NCBI RefSeq assembly: GCF_032164335.1
Contig: NZ_CP134152.1
Coordinates: forward strand, 620,001 to 684,000
Length of the DNA stretch: 64,000 nt
Direction: 5' to 3'
From: Winslowiella toletana
Lineage (GTDB): Bacteria; Pseudomonadota; Gammaproteobacteria; Enterobacterales; Enterobacteriaceae
The notes under the pieces are model-generated. The model ran no database searches. It was not told the DNA's origin and saw only the letters and a program-made list of their open reading frames with translations. This document shows, one piece after another, positions 26,526 through 33,575 of this stretch (position 1 is the first letter of the stretch; each line of letters opens with the position of its first letter). A program made the position numbers and the translations under genes.

Positions 26526-27298
26526 ATTGTTGTTGAGAATAACTTCCTGAGTGCTGCTCAGATAGATGATTTTGCGGCGAGAGCGAAAGGGTGTGAAGCT
26601 CGCGGTGACTGTGGTCAGATCGTGAAGGAAATGGAAGATCTGAGCCTGAAGCAGCGTAATGAGTTAATTGTTACTTGTGCTTCGGATGCAGCGGCCTGTA
26701 AAGAGAAATACGGTGATATCCCGGCTAACAGTATGCTGGTTCATGAAGCGATTGACAGAGCGCTCGGCGAAGATATTCCTTGGGCAATGAAGATTGATTT
26801 ATCGGTCTTGCTGTTACAGCAGATGGATGAGTCAGGAATAGTCAACAGCACTGAATTTGCTCAACAGCTTCAGACCTTGTATGGCCTAGATAGTCAGAAA
26901 GCCGAAATACTGGCTGGTGCAACGATGGCTGCTGTTACAGGTGGCCTGGGTAAAGCAGATAATAGATTGCCAATCCCCGCAGCAACAGTTGCAAATAATG
27001 GATTTAAAATTGAATCAAATCCTAAACATACACCAGGTGCGCCTGGTTCTAGACCTAGTGCAGGTGTAGAACCAAAGAATTCTTTAGTGCTCTTCGAGAA
27101 TTCGATTGCTACAAAAGATCCCAAGATAAGACTATCAGTTGATAGTGATGGAAATATTTATCGATTCTTTAACACTAGCAAAGATGGCTCTGGTACTTAT
27201 CATTGGAGCGGCAGCACTGGTGATGGTAAAATGCTTTTGATAACAAAGAGCTTGGTAGTTTTAATAAAGAAATCAAAGAATTAAAGGCTAAGAAATGA
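26526..27298 (+). pseudogene. Orphan CdiA C-terminal toxin cassette 3, frameshift near its end
   Basis: The frame opens right after a stop at 26523-26525 with IVVENNFLSAAQ, the VENN junction. It runs through a pretoxin part with Cys pairs (CEARGDC, CASDAAAC) to a toxin tail IRLSVDSDGNIYRFFN and TYHWSGSTGDGK. At the A-run 27228-27231 the frame breaks and ends at 27284. In the other frame the sequence continues sensibly as NAFDNKELGSFNKEIKELKAKK with stop TGA 27296-27298, which overlaps the immunity start as ATGA. One missing A explains this. I do not recognise the toxin family. No promoter or signal sequence is seen. Confidence 0.75.
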
Positions 27299-27795
27299 TC
27301 TTTGGACAACCTTTTGAATTTGCTGTTTTTTATGAGCTTTTGGAAAAAACAGAAGATAATTACTGGAAGTACGGACTTTTTGGTTTTTTTATCGAGGATG
27401 AAATATATCCATCGAAAGGATCAAACTATACGTTACACATGGCTATGAATTATTTAAAAGATAGTCAGCAAGAAATAAATAGCTGCAAGAGTATCGGATT
27501 AGCTTTATCAGGAAGTGCTTCTGAGCTGATAACACAGTTGGCTCATTCACATGGAATACTTCTTAATGGTGATCCTGATGATCTGGAACTACCTGCTTCT
27601 GGAGCATTAGGTGTGTTTTTAAGCCCTCTTGAGATATCAGACGCCGGCTTTTATCTATTTTATTATCCTAAAGATAACGATGAAGAGTGTTTGGTATATA
27701 GTTCAGATTATGGCAGCGCTGCTAAAAAAACTATTTTAAAGAAAGGAACTGTCAACAGCGTGCTCGACAAACTTCCTAATCAAGAAGCTATATAG
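27295..27795 (+). CDS. Presumed immunity protein of orphan cassette 3 (Imm42-like)
   Basis: A 166-residue acidic protein starting MIFGQPFEFAVFYELL, an opening that from memory fits the Imm42 family of polymorphic-toxin immunity proteins, though I cannot verify it. Low GC and the position right after the toxin tail support an immunity role. The ATGA overlap exists only with the repaired toxin frame, which argues that the upstream frameshift is recent or a sequencing error. Confidence 0.7.
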   Translation: MIFGQPFEFAVFYELLEKTEDNYWKYGLFGFFIEDEIYPSKGSNYTLHMAMNYLKDSQQEINSCKSIGLALSGSASELITQLAHSHGILLNGDPDDLELPASGALGVFLSPLEISDAGFYLFYYPKDNDEECLVYSSDYGSAAKKTILKKGTVNSVLDKLPNQEAI

Positions 27796-27800
27796 AAGTA

Positions 27801-27826
27801 AAATCCCGGCCTTGATGCCGGGATTT
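27801..27826. terminator. Terminator after orphan pair 3
   Basis: AAATCCCGGC pairs with GCCGGGATTT around CTTGAT, with A/T flanks on both sides. It is shared with the opposed SymE copy 4. Confidence 0.8.
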
Positions 27827-27845
27827 AAATTTATAAGTCAGATAG

Positions 27846-28056
27846 TTATGCTTCTGCTGCCAGTCGGATGATCAACTGACCCGGCTCGGTGAGGACTTAG
27901 AGCTTCTGCCCGATGGTGAATCCCAGCGGCTCCAGCCAGCGGCCCTTGAGGGTAAGCTGTGGCAGTAGGTGGGGCCTGCCGCCGTTGGTGCGGTAGCCCA
28001 CAATGCTCTTGCGGACTTGAGGGGGCGGGTTCTGACTTATGAGGTTGCTCAGCCAT
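27846..28056 (-). pseudogene. SymE-family copy 4, frameshift and stop
   Basis: The minus strand starts MAEQPHKSEPAP like copy 2, then loses frame near codon 13. In the other frame it continues RKSIVGYRTNGGRPHLLPQLTLKGRWLEPLGFTIGQKL, TAA, VLTEPGQLIIRLAAEA. The stop replaces the codon that is Glu in copies 1 and 2. Two independent lesions in a sequence otherwise close to copy 2 make this a decayed duplicate. Confidence 0.8.
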
Positions 28057-28598
28057 ATCAACTACTCCTAACTAGTTGGGTTGGGTGCAAACACGCGGCC
28101 AACCCCAAAGCAGAGGTCGGCCCAAAGGGCCTCCGCTAAACGCGTTGATGCCCGCCCAGGCGTGGTCTGTCTGCGCCGGGTCGTGCCACGCGGTGAAGCA
28201 GCGCGTCACTCCTTACCGGCTCCGCAGCCAACGCCTCCCGGTTCGGTGCTGGCATGTACATCGTGCGTTCCCTCAACCTCCTGCGCTCCCGGATACCGTT
28301 CCGTCACTAGTGGGCCTCGCCAGTCCACACTCGGCAGGCGTCCAGGCAGTGGGCAGCAAAAAGACGCTGCCCACTGCCTGGCCACCGTCACAAACCCCGA
28401 AAGCGGACGTGGCATGGGTAAAAAGCGCTGTTATGATGGGTGCGTTGGTTGCTCTTTAACAGCGTCGGGGAAAATGGCGTAACGGGCTGAAAAAGCGCGT
28501 CTGGGAAAAAGGTTGCCCGGGCCAAAATGTACAGGGAAAAGATGGTTGTAATCTGCTGAGTGCACTAGGAAAAATGTCGAGAGACGACGGACTCCGCA
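28057..28598. repeat. Structured GC-rich spacer element, copy C (left part missing)
   Basis: About 540 non-coding bases that match only the right half of copies A and B: the GGTCGGCC..GGGCCTCCGCTAAA tract with ATGCCCGCC (about 28111-28160), the hairpin with loop CTCGCCA (28310-28328), and a perfect 16-bp variable hairpin (28342-28381). A segment TTGCTCTTTAACA..GTC.GGG (near 28450) is shared with copy B. It ends at DKVVVENN of cassette 4. Confidence 0.72.
28342..28381. repeat. Perfect 16-bp hairpin in spacer C
   Basis: CCAGGCAGTGGGCAGC and GCTGCCCACTGCCTGG are exact complements around AAAAAGAC. Stems with unrelated sequence occupy the same place in spacers A (21848-21876) and B (26241-26284), right after the CTCGCCA hairpin. 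Confidence 0.7.
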
Positions 28599-29369
28599 CT
28601 GGATAAAGTTGTTGTTGAGAATAACTTCCTGAAGGTTGTTGCGGAAGGTTGTGCCATCGCTGCCCCATGTCGTAGCAAGGTTGCAGAGCAACTGCTGGAG
28701 ATCGGAGCAAAAGCAGGTATCGCCGGGTTGGCAGGTGCCGCAATCAAGGATATTGCGGACAAGATGACCTCCGATGAACTGGATCAGCTTGTTACCCTGA
28801 AAATGATGGGCAACGACGAGATCACCGGAAAATATCTCAGTTCGCTTCAGGATAAATATGCTCCTTCGCATACCGGTGGCAATCAACAGGCGGGTACTGA
28901 GAGTTTAGGCAAGCTGGAAAATCCTGTGCAGGATGTGAATAAGGGAACTGCGCTAGTTACGCCAAATCAGACAGATAAGAATAGTCCCCTTATCACTATA
29001 TCTCCTGAAATCCAGCCAGGAAAAAATGATGGAATATTCATCAATCCTAAACCGACAGATAATACTAGTACTGGTTATATCTCTGAGTCATCTGATAAAA
29101 ATAGTCCTATTAGTGCAGGTGATTTTTTCAAGGGGACGGCGTACACAGATAAAGTCAAACAACAAGCTTCTTCTGGGGACTTCCATTGGTTCCCAGAATC
29201 AGTAGATGGTTATGCTGAACTGGGAAAAATATCAGTAATTACAGGGGGGGATGGTGTGGAGCGTCTTAAGCTAGAGATATCTGGCAGTTATCGCGGGAAA
29301 GAAGGTGTATTCGAATATATCCGTGAACCAAGTGGTGCCATAAATCATCGCCTCTTTGTACCTAAATAA
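28599..29369 (+). CDS. Orphan CdiA C-terminal toxin cassette 4 (starts at VENN)
   Basis: The open frame begins before LDKVVVENNFLK and runs 256 codons, with no signal peptide and no clear start site. The pretoxin part holds KVVAEGCAIAAPCRSK and a helical segment GIAGLAGAAIKDIADK. A Ser/Asn/Pro-rich linker follows. The toxin domain is the last 80 residues: YTDKVKQQASSGDFHWFPESVDG, ITGGDGVERLKLEISGSYRGKEGVFEYI and NHRLF at the end. This pattern recalls Ntox21-type RNase toxins of CDI systems, from memory and not certain. The immunity gene starts 21 bases later. Confidence 0.77.
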   Translation: MDKVVVENNFLKVVAEGCAIAAPCRSKVAEQLLEIGAKAGIAGLAGAAIKDIADKMTSDELDQLVTLKMMGNDEITGKYLSSLQDKYAPSHTGGNQQAGTESLGKLENPVQDVNKGTALVTPNQTDKNSPLITISPEIQPGKNDGIFINPKPTDNTSTGYISESSDKNSPISAGDFFKGTAYTDKVKQQASSGDFHWFPESVDGYAELGKISVITGGDGVERLKLEISGSYRGKEGVFEYIREPSGAINHRLFVPK

Positions 29370-29390
29370 TAAATGGGAGTGGTTTGGGAA

Positions 29391-29690
29391 ATGATAAATA
29401 AAATATTAGAATTATATGCACGTTGTGGGAAAAGCCTTATAGATAACGGGCTTAATGATGCAGTTCTGCCGATGTCTGTAGCGAATCAGGCTCTGGAGTT
29501 ATTTTTTGAAGCTAAGTGGATTGTACTTGGGGGAGACGTTTATCAGCATGAAGATAATAAGATGAATAATTTTTATGCTGACTGGCACTGTAATTTGGCT
29601 GATTCCTCTGATAGCTGCAATTATGCTAAAGAGCATTTAAACAAATTAAAGGGCGATAACATCTATATCTCTTTCACAATAAAAAACTGA
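29391..29690 (+). CDS. Presumed immunity protein of orphan cassette 4
   Basis: Ninety-nine residues, MINKILELYARCGKSLIDNG to NIYISFTIKN, low GC, no family recognised. ATG 29391 is chosen over the in-frame ATG 29373 because GGGAGTGG precedes it. The decayed duplicate at 30150 also begins exactly at the equivalent codon. It lies after the toxin tail and before a terminator. Confidence 0.68.
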   Translation: MINKILELYARCGKSLIDNGLNDAVLPMSVANQALELFFEAKWIVLGGDVYQHEDNKMNNFYADWHCNLADSSDSCNYAKEHLNKLKGDNIYISFTIKN

Positions 29691-29720
29691 AAAGCTCCCG
29701 GCCACTTGGTCGGGAGCTTT
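29691..29720. terminator. Terminator after orphan pair 4
   Basis: AAAGCTCCCG pairs with CGGGAGCTTT around GCCACTTGGT. It separates the immunity gene from the opposed SymE remnant. Confidence 0.78.
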
Positions 29721-29721
29721 G

Positions 29722-30110
29722 TCATGCCCTAAAAAACTCCCCTTCTCGCCGCCGCAATCGGATCACACCGGGTGCGGCGGTGAGTTCCTGTTGAGCCACG
29801 TTGGTGATCTCGGACTCAGTGAGCTGGTCGCCACCGATAATCACCTCGCCGTTATCTTTTACCCAGTACGCGCCCAAATCTTGCCGGTCTTGACTGGTTT
29901 CGCACAGTGCTTCCCTGGTGGCTTCGTCGGTGACGGTGGTGATCCAAAGGATGCGATGCTGGATTATCAGTTATAACGGGGTGCCAGCAGTAAATCCGAG
30001 CCTGGCCAACGTAGCGCTTGCCAGCGTCAGTTCCGGGATCGGTTGAGGGGTAAAGGTGATGTTTACAGTTCCCCTACGTGGCGGGCGCGGTGCGGACAAT
30101 TAGTTGGCCG
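29722..30110 (-). pseudogene. SymE-family copy 5, long form with internal stop
   Basis: On the minus strand a frame from about TTG 30110 reads SAPRPPRRGTVNITFTPQPIPELTLASATLARLGFTAGTPL, the SymE core. TAA follows, then the same frame continues LIIQHRILWITTVTDEATREALCETSQ and ends QELTAAPGVIRLRRREGEFFRA. The extra C-terminal domain after the SymE core is not in the 70-residue copies. A single substitution could explain the stop. I do not know what the extra domain does. Confidence 0.6.
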
Positions 30111-30160
30111 CGTTCGGCGGTAATGCTCACCTGTTGGCCCTGCACCTGGGTGATAAATAA
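30088..30160 (-). pseudogene. SymE-family copy 6, C-terminal remnant
   Basis: The minus strand encodes QVQGQQVSITAERGQLIVRTAPAT and a stop, the typical end of a SymE protein. The N-terminal part is gone because the duplicated immunity sequence starts at 30150 on the other strand. It overlaps the beginning of copy 5 in another frame. Confidence 0.55.
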
Positions 30161-30419
30161 AATTTTAGAATTTTTCACGCTGTGGAAAAAATCTCTTCTG
30201 TATTATGGCATTATTGATGCGCGAATCATGGGCCGGAGTTATTTGCAAAAGCTAAATGGATTGAGATGTTAGGAAATGTTTATCGACATAAAGATAATAA
30301 AAGGAAGCATGTTGATGCTAACTGAAGATGAAATGTCACTGATTCCTCTGATGGCTGTGATTATGCTGATAGTATTAAATGACAATAAAATTCACATCCT
30401 TTTCACAATAAAAATTTAA
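30150..30419 (+). pseudogene. Decayed duplicate of the cassette 4 immunity gene
   Basis: GTG ATAAATAAAATTTTAGAA at 30150 matches ATGATAAATAAAATATTAGAA at 29391. Similarity continues through AAGATAATAA, GATTCCTCTGAT and TTTCACAATAAAAA to the end, with deletions and a stop after 40 codons (MINKILEFFTLWKKSLLYYGIIDAR..). It is a second copy of the immunity gene, lost to deletion and frameshift. No matching toxin copy lies in front of it: the sequence upstream is SymE remnant. Confidence 0.78.
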
Positions 30420-30420
30420 A

Positions 30421-31015
30421 TGCCCGATTATCTGGCTAAACGTTTTACTTTTGTGTCCTTTAAATACCTTCTAATCGCATTTTAGTGAGATGTTTTTCTT
30501 CAGCTATGTCCCTTTAGCGTGTGAAAAAACCTTGTCTTCAACTCCAGGGGCCTGATACAATTGATATTATAACAAGCTGCTTAGAAATGATATTCTATTT
30601 TTTTAACAACAGTTTATTAGCAATAAACTGTTCAGCATTTAATGCTGTTTCAACATACTGTATAACTTCTTATAATCAATAAGTTAATATTAAAGATTTC
30701 ACCTTTTAATAATATTTTAAGATATATTTATTATATTCATATTAAAGTTTAGTACTGTTTAGGGGGGGCAAAACAATTACCTGTGCCTATTGAAGAGACT
30801 GTGTTCATAATGTAATGATTCATATATTAATACATTCCAATGCATTGTTGTATAATCTTGTTTTTACTTGTCAGGCATCATAGTTACTGTTCTATTTAAT
30901 ACCCATCATTATGTTATGTAAAACATCATGGTGTAGTGAAAGTTTTCATGGTGTTAAGAGTTTCCATCATGAAAATTAATATTAAGAAGATAACGCATTC
31001 TCAAGGAGAGGAAGA
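30421..31015. other. AT-rich intergenic region at the right end of the CDI array
   Basis: Nearly 600 bases of very AT-rich DNA with no open frame of note. It separates the orphan CDI array from a lipoprotein gene. A hairpin remnant near 30420 (TGCCCG..) may be the decayed terminator of the duplicated immunity gene. The promoter for the lipoprotein presumably lies in the right part, before AAGGAGAGGAAG. Confidence 0.5.
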
Positions 31016-31690
31016 ATGAAAACAAAAATAATAATAAGCGCATTGACATCAGTGGTTTTCTTATCAGGCTGCTCTGGCAACATTAAGCCTGAGGCGGTTA
31101 AAGCAGCTAATGGCAGTTCTGTCGATATTATTAGTTTGTCTGCTATGCCTGAGCTAAATAATAATCTTTATGCTGACCATCGGTTGCGAGAGGTCACAAC
31201 GGCTCATAATACCATGCAAAAAAGCCTGGCGGTTTTATCAGTGCTGACCGGGAGTTTCGATAGTCGCAGCTTTGATAAAGATAACTATAAAGGGACCAGT
31301 ATTGAGTCCTTAAAAAATCCGACCAATGATTATTTTGTGCCAAAGGCTAAAGAAAATATCAGTCAGTGGTTGTCAGATAATGCCAACGGGTATGTTTATA
31401 AGGAGCCGCTTTATATTGGCTATGCCACTTGGGCTTTGATATTCAAAGATGCAGCAGCATCTGATCCTGACTATCAGCTTAAATATAAAGTAATATTTTA
31501 TAAACGTCCTGAAGACGGAAGTTTGTTCTCAAAATTCATACTGGCTGGATGTACTCCTGCACCAATAGAGGCAAAATTAAGTGAGTGGCATGTGGAAAAT
31601 TATAAAAAAGTGACCGTAGAAACACAAAAGTATATGGATAGTTGTCTGCTGGAGTTGAATAATCAGCTCCCTCGATTACTTAAAAAATAA
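31016..31690 (+). CDS. Putative lipoprotein of unknown function
   Basis: A 224-residue protein with a classical lipoprotein signal: a lysine-rich start, hydrophobic IIISALTSVVF and lipobox LSGC (Cys at residue 19). The residue after Cys is Ser, which favours sorting to the outer membrane. The mature part has no motif I recognise and holds two later cysteines (residues about 180 and 211) that could form a disulphide. AAGGAGAGG precedes the start. It stands alone, with an AT-rich region before it and a terminator after it. Confidence 0.65.
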   Translation: MKTKIIISALTSVVFLSGCSGNIKPEAVKAANGSSVDIISLSAMPELNNNLYADHRLREVTTAHNTMQKSLAVLSVLTGSFDSRSFDKDNYKGTSIESLKNPTNDYFVPKAKENISQWLSDNANGYVYKEPLYIGYATWALIFKDAAASDPDYQLKYKVIFYKRPEDGSLFSKFILAGCTPAPIEAKLSEWHVENYKKVTVETQKYMDSCLLELNNQLPRLLKK

Positions 31691-31719
31691 GTATTAAATT
31701 ATCATCTTAAACAGATTTA

Positions 31720-31747
31720 AAATCCCACTGTATTAAGTGGGGTTTTA
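31720..31747 (+). terminator. Terminator after the lipoprotein gene
   Basis: AAATCCCACT pairs with AGTGGGGTTT (one G-T pair) around GTATTA, ending in TTTTATAAAT. Confidence 0.75.
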
Positions 31748-31946
31748 TAAATCTCAATTATTACTATGTTGCTAAGGCACCATTCGTCTAAGCTAAAATA
31801 CTCTTTCATATTCCAAATTCCTGTTCCTGCACTTAAGTTGATACCGCATTCAGAATTTTCTACACATCATTAAAACGTAACAGCACTCCTGACTCATCAA
31901 GATCTCTGTTTTTAATCCGGTGGTATAGTTACCGAGATAATAGTAA

Positions 31947-32390
31947 TTAGTTCATAAGATTAATCTCCTCAATACGACGGTTGTTCATGTTTATTTCGCA
32001 CTGCTCAATAGTAGGCTGATAATCAAAGCCTTCCTCACCAACCTGAGATGCGACCGTCAGGCATAACACTTTTTTATATTCTTTCCAGGCTTTGTGAGAT
32101 TTCAATAGCTCTTTTTGAAACACACTCCCTTTTGTTTCTTCACTTTTACTATTAAATGGATCCATAAGATTAGGATCGCTAATTATAGAGGATAGTTTTT
32201 TATTAAAGATATGGTCTACTTCTTTATTACTTTTTTTCCATTGTAATTCAATGCAGTTTTCACCTTTATGACGATCGTCTACATCTGCATAGCATGCATT
32301 TTTTTCGCTTCCATCCATTAGAGAAGTGATGGACAGAGAAATTGATGGAAAAATGATTAAGGTGAAAAATAGGATGGTTTTTTTTTTCAT
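31947..32390 (-). CDS. LprI/DUF1311-type periplasmic protein, putative immunity to the adjacent lysozyme-like protein
   Basis: A 147-residue exported protein: signal peptide MKKKTILFFTLIIFPSISLS, then a cysteine-containing helical domain. The pattern is C..D.....NC.ELQWKKSNKEVDHIFNKKL, followed by SHKAWKEYKKVLC and EQCEINMNNRRIEEIN. This order of AW..Y....C and C....NNRR.EEI is typical of LprI/DUF1311 proteins, some of which inhibit lysozymes. Its start overlaps the stop of the lysozyme-like gene as ATGA. That coupling, plus location in the periplasm where a muramidase would act, makes an immunity role likely. Confidence 0.75.
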   Translation of the reverse strand: MKKKTILFFTLIIFPSISLSITSLMDGSEKNACYADVDDRHKGENCIELQWKKSNKEVDHIFNKKLSSIISDPNLMDPFNSKSEETKGSVFQKELLKSHKAWKEYKKVLCLTVASQVGEEGFDYQPTIEQCEINMNNRRIEEINLMN

Positions 32391-33313
32391 TTCAGGTACC
32401 TGATTCTGTTTCGACTTGATTCAAATGTCATGTAATGAGCATTAGCGCTAATGTGTGCAATTAGCTTACTTTCATCATTATCCATTGCAGACAGACATAA
32501 GCTTTCAGCTTCAGTAGTGCCTTGATAATATATATCTACAAGAACATCACGAATTTTTTGATTCAATGAGTGCCAGGGGATTGCTTCGTGCTGATTTTTT
32601 GTGTTCCTTAAATAAGATCTTTCGGTCTCATCTCGTTTAATTCTGTAAGCAATCTCAAACAACCTTATCTGTTGCTGATGGCTAATCTCTCCCACCATCG
32701 GGCCATAGACCTGCACAAACTGACCGGCCTGATGACCTTTTAATCCGGCGGCTTTGGAGCAGATAACTGCTTTAAACTCCTCGAGGCCCGCCTGCCGTAA
32801 CGTCGAATAGACTTCTCCACGACTGCGGCTACCCATATCATAGCCTCGGCCCAGCGTAACGCCTGAACTGTACCCCGGCCAGTGCAGTACCCGAGAGAAA
32901 TAGGGAGTGCGATGTGGCCGGAATGGCTCAACCACCGTGAGATAGTCATGCCCTTCGGCATCAAAGGTTATTTGCCCCTCGCGCACATGCAGCGGGCCAT
33001 TCTGCTGCCGTGGCCGCCAGTGGGGAGACATCTCTTTTAATGCGGCGATAAACCAGCTGTCGGTAGGGCCAACCAGTCCGCTGGGTGACAGGTTCAATAG
33101 CCGCTGATACCAGACCAGCGCTTCCGTCGTATCCTGTGCGCATTTGCCGTTTATCTCCAGTTCGCGGCCGGTTGCCTGCTGATAGCCAGCGTTCATTATC
33201 ATTCGCTGGAGTTTTTTTACCTCTTCCGGCTGGTTAGTGCCGCAGTTTCCCACTGAACTAAACAGTGAATCCGGCTGTAACACCATCGGATCGTGATAGC
33301 GCTTTTGATTCAT
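32387..33313 (-). CDS. Peptidoglycan-binding, pesticin-like lysozyme domain protein (putative antibacterial effector)
   Basis: A 308-residue protein from ATG 33311-33313, which is preceded by AAAAGGAGT; the frame is open 20 codons upstream without such a site. Residues about 30-90 form a peptidoglycan-binding domain (EVKKLQRMIMNAGYQ ... GLVGPTDSWFIAALKEM). The C-terminal domain holds GVTLGRGYDMG, with Thr153 and Asp159 spaced by six as in the catalytic Thr/Asp of pesticin, and Glu129 at the matching distance. It should cleave peptidoglycan glycan strands. There is no signal peptide, so delivery by the T6SS encoded at the right end, or by cell lysis, would be required. Confidence 0.72.
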   Translation of the reverse strand: MNQKRYHDPMVLQPDSLFSSVGNCGTNQPEEVKKLQRMIMNAGYQQATGRELEINGKCAQDTTEALVWYQRLLNLSPSGLVGPTDSWFIAALKEMSPHWRPRQQNGPLHVREGQITFDAEGHDYLTVVEPFRPHRTPYFSRVLHWPGYSSGVTLGRGYDMGSRSRGEVYSTLRQAGLEEFKAVICSKAAGLKGHQAGQFVQVYGPMVGEISHQQQIRLFEIAYRIKRDETERSYLRNTKNQHEAIPWHSLNQKIRDVLVDIYYQGTTEAESLCLSAMDNDESKLIAHISANAHYMTFESSRNRIRYLK

Positions 33314-33534
33314 CAGAACTCCTTTTCTGTACCCGGTAATCGCGTTTTCCTTTAACTTCTTTTTTATCTGCAAGACGGATATATTAATATAATTATTAAT
33401 ATGAAAATAAAAATCATACTATTAATAATTTGTTGAATTATATTGTGAGGGTAATGATTAATGTCTTTCTGAGGATAAATAAAGTAAAGCATAAAGCGGT
33501 TCAATTTATCAATAGCTTTATTTGACTAATGGGA

Positions 33535-33568
33535 ATTAACGACGCAGCTGTCAGGCTACGTCGTTAAT
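33535..33568 (-). terminator. Hairpin downstream of opgB
   Basis: ATTAACGACG and CGTCGTTAAT pair perfectly around a 14-base loop, directly downstream of the opgB stop on the minus strand. The T-run that follows is weak, so terminator function is probable but not certain. Confidence 0.6.
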
Positions 33569-33575
33569 CATTCCG

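Noticed and set aside
30078-30272. 64-codon plus-strand frame running into the immunity remnant
   Set aside because: Only the part after 30150 is meaningful, as a decayed immunity gene; the beginning is antisense to SymE remnants.
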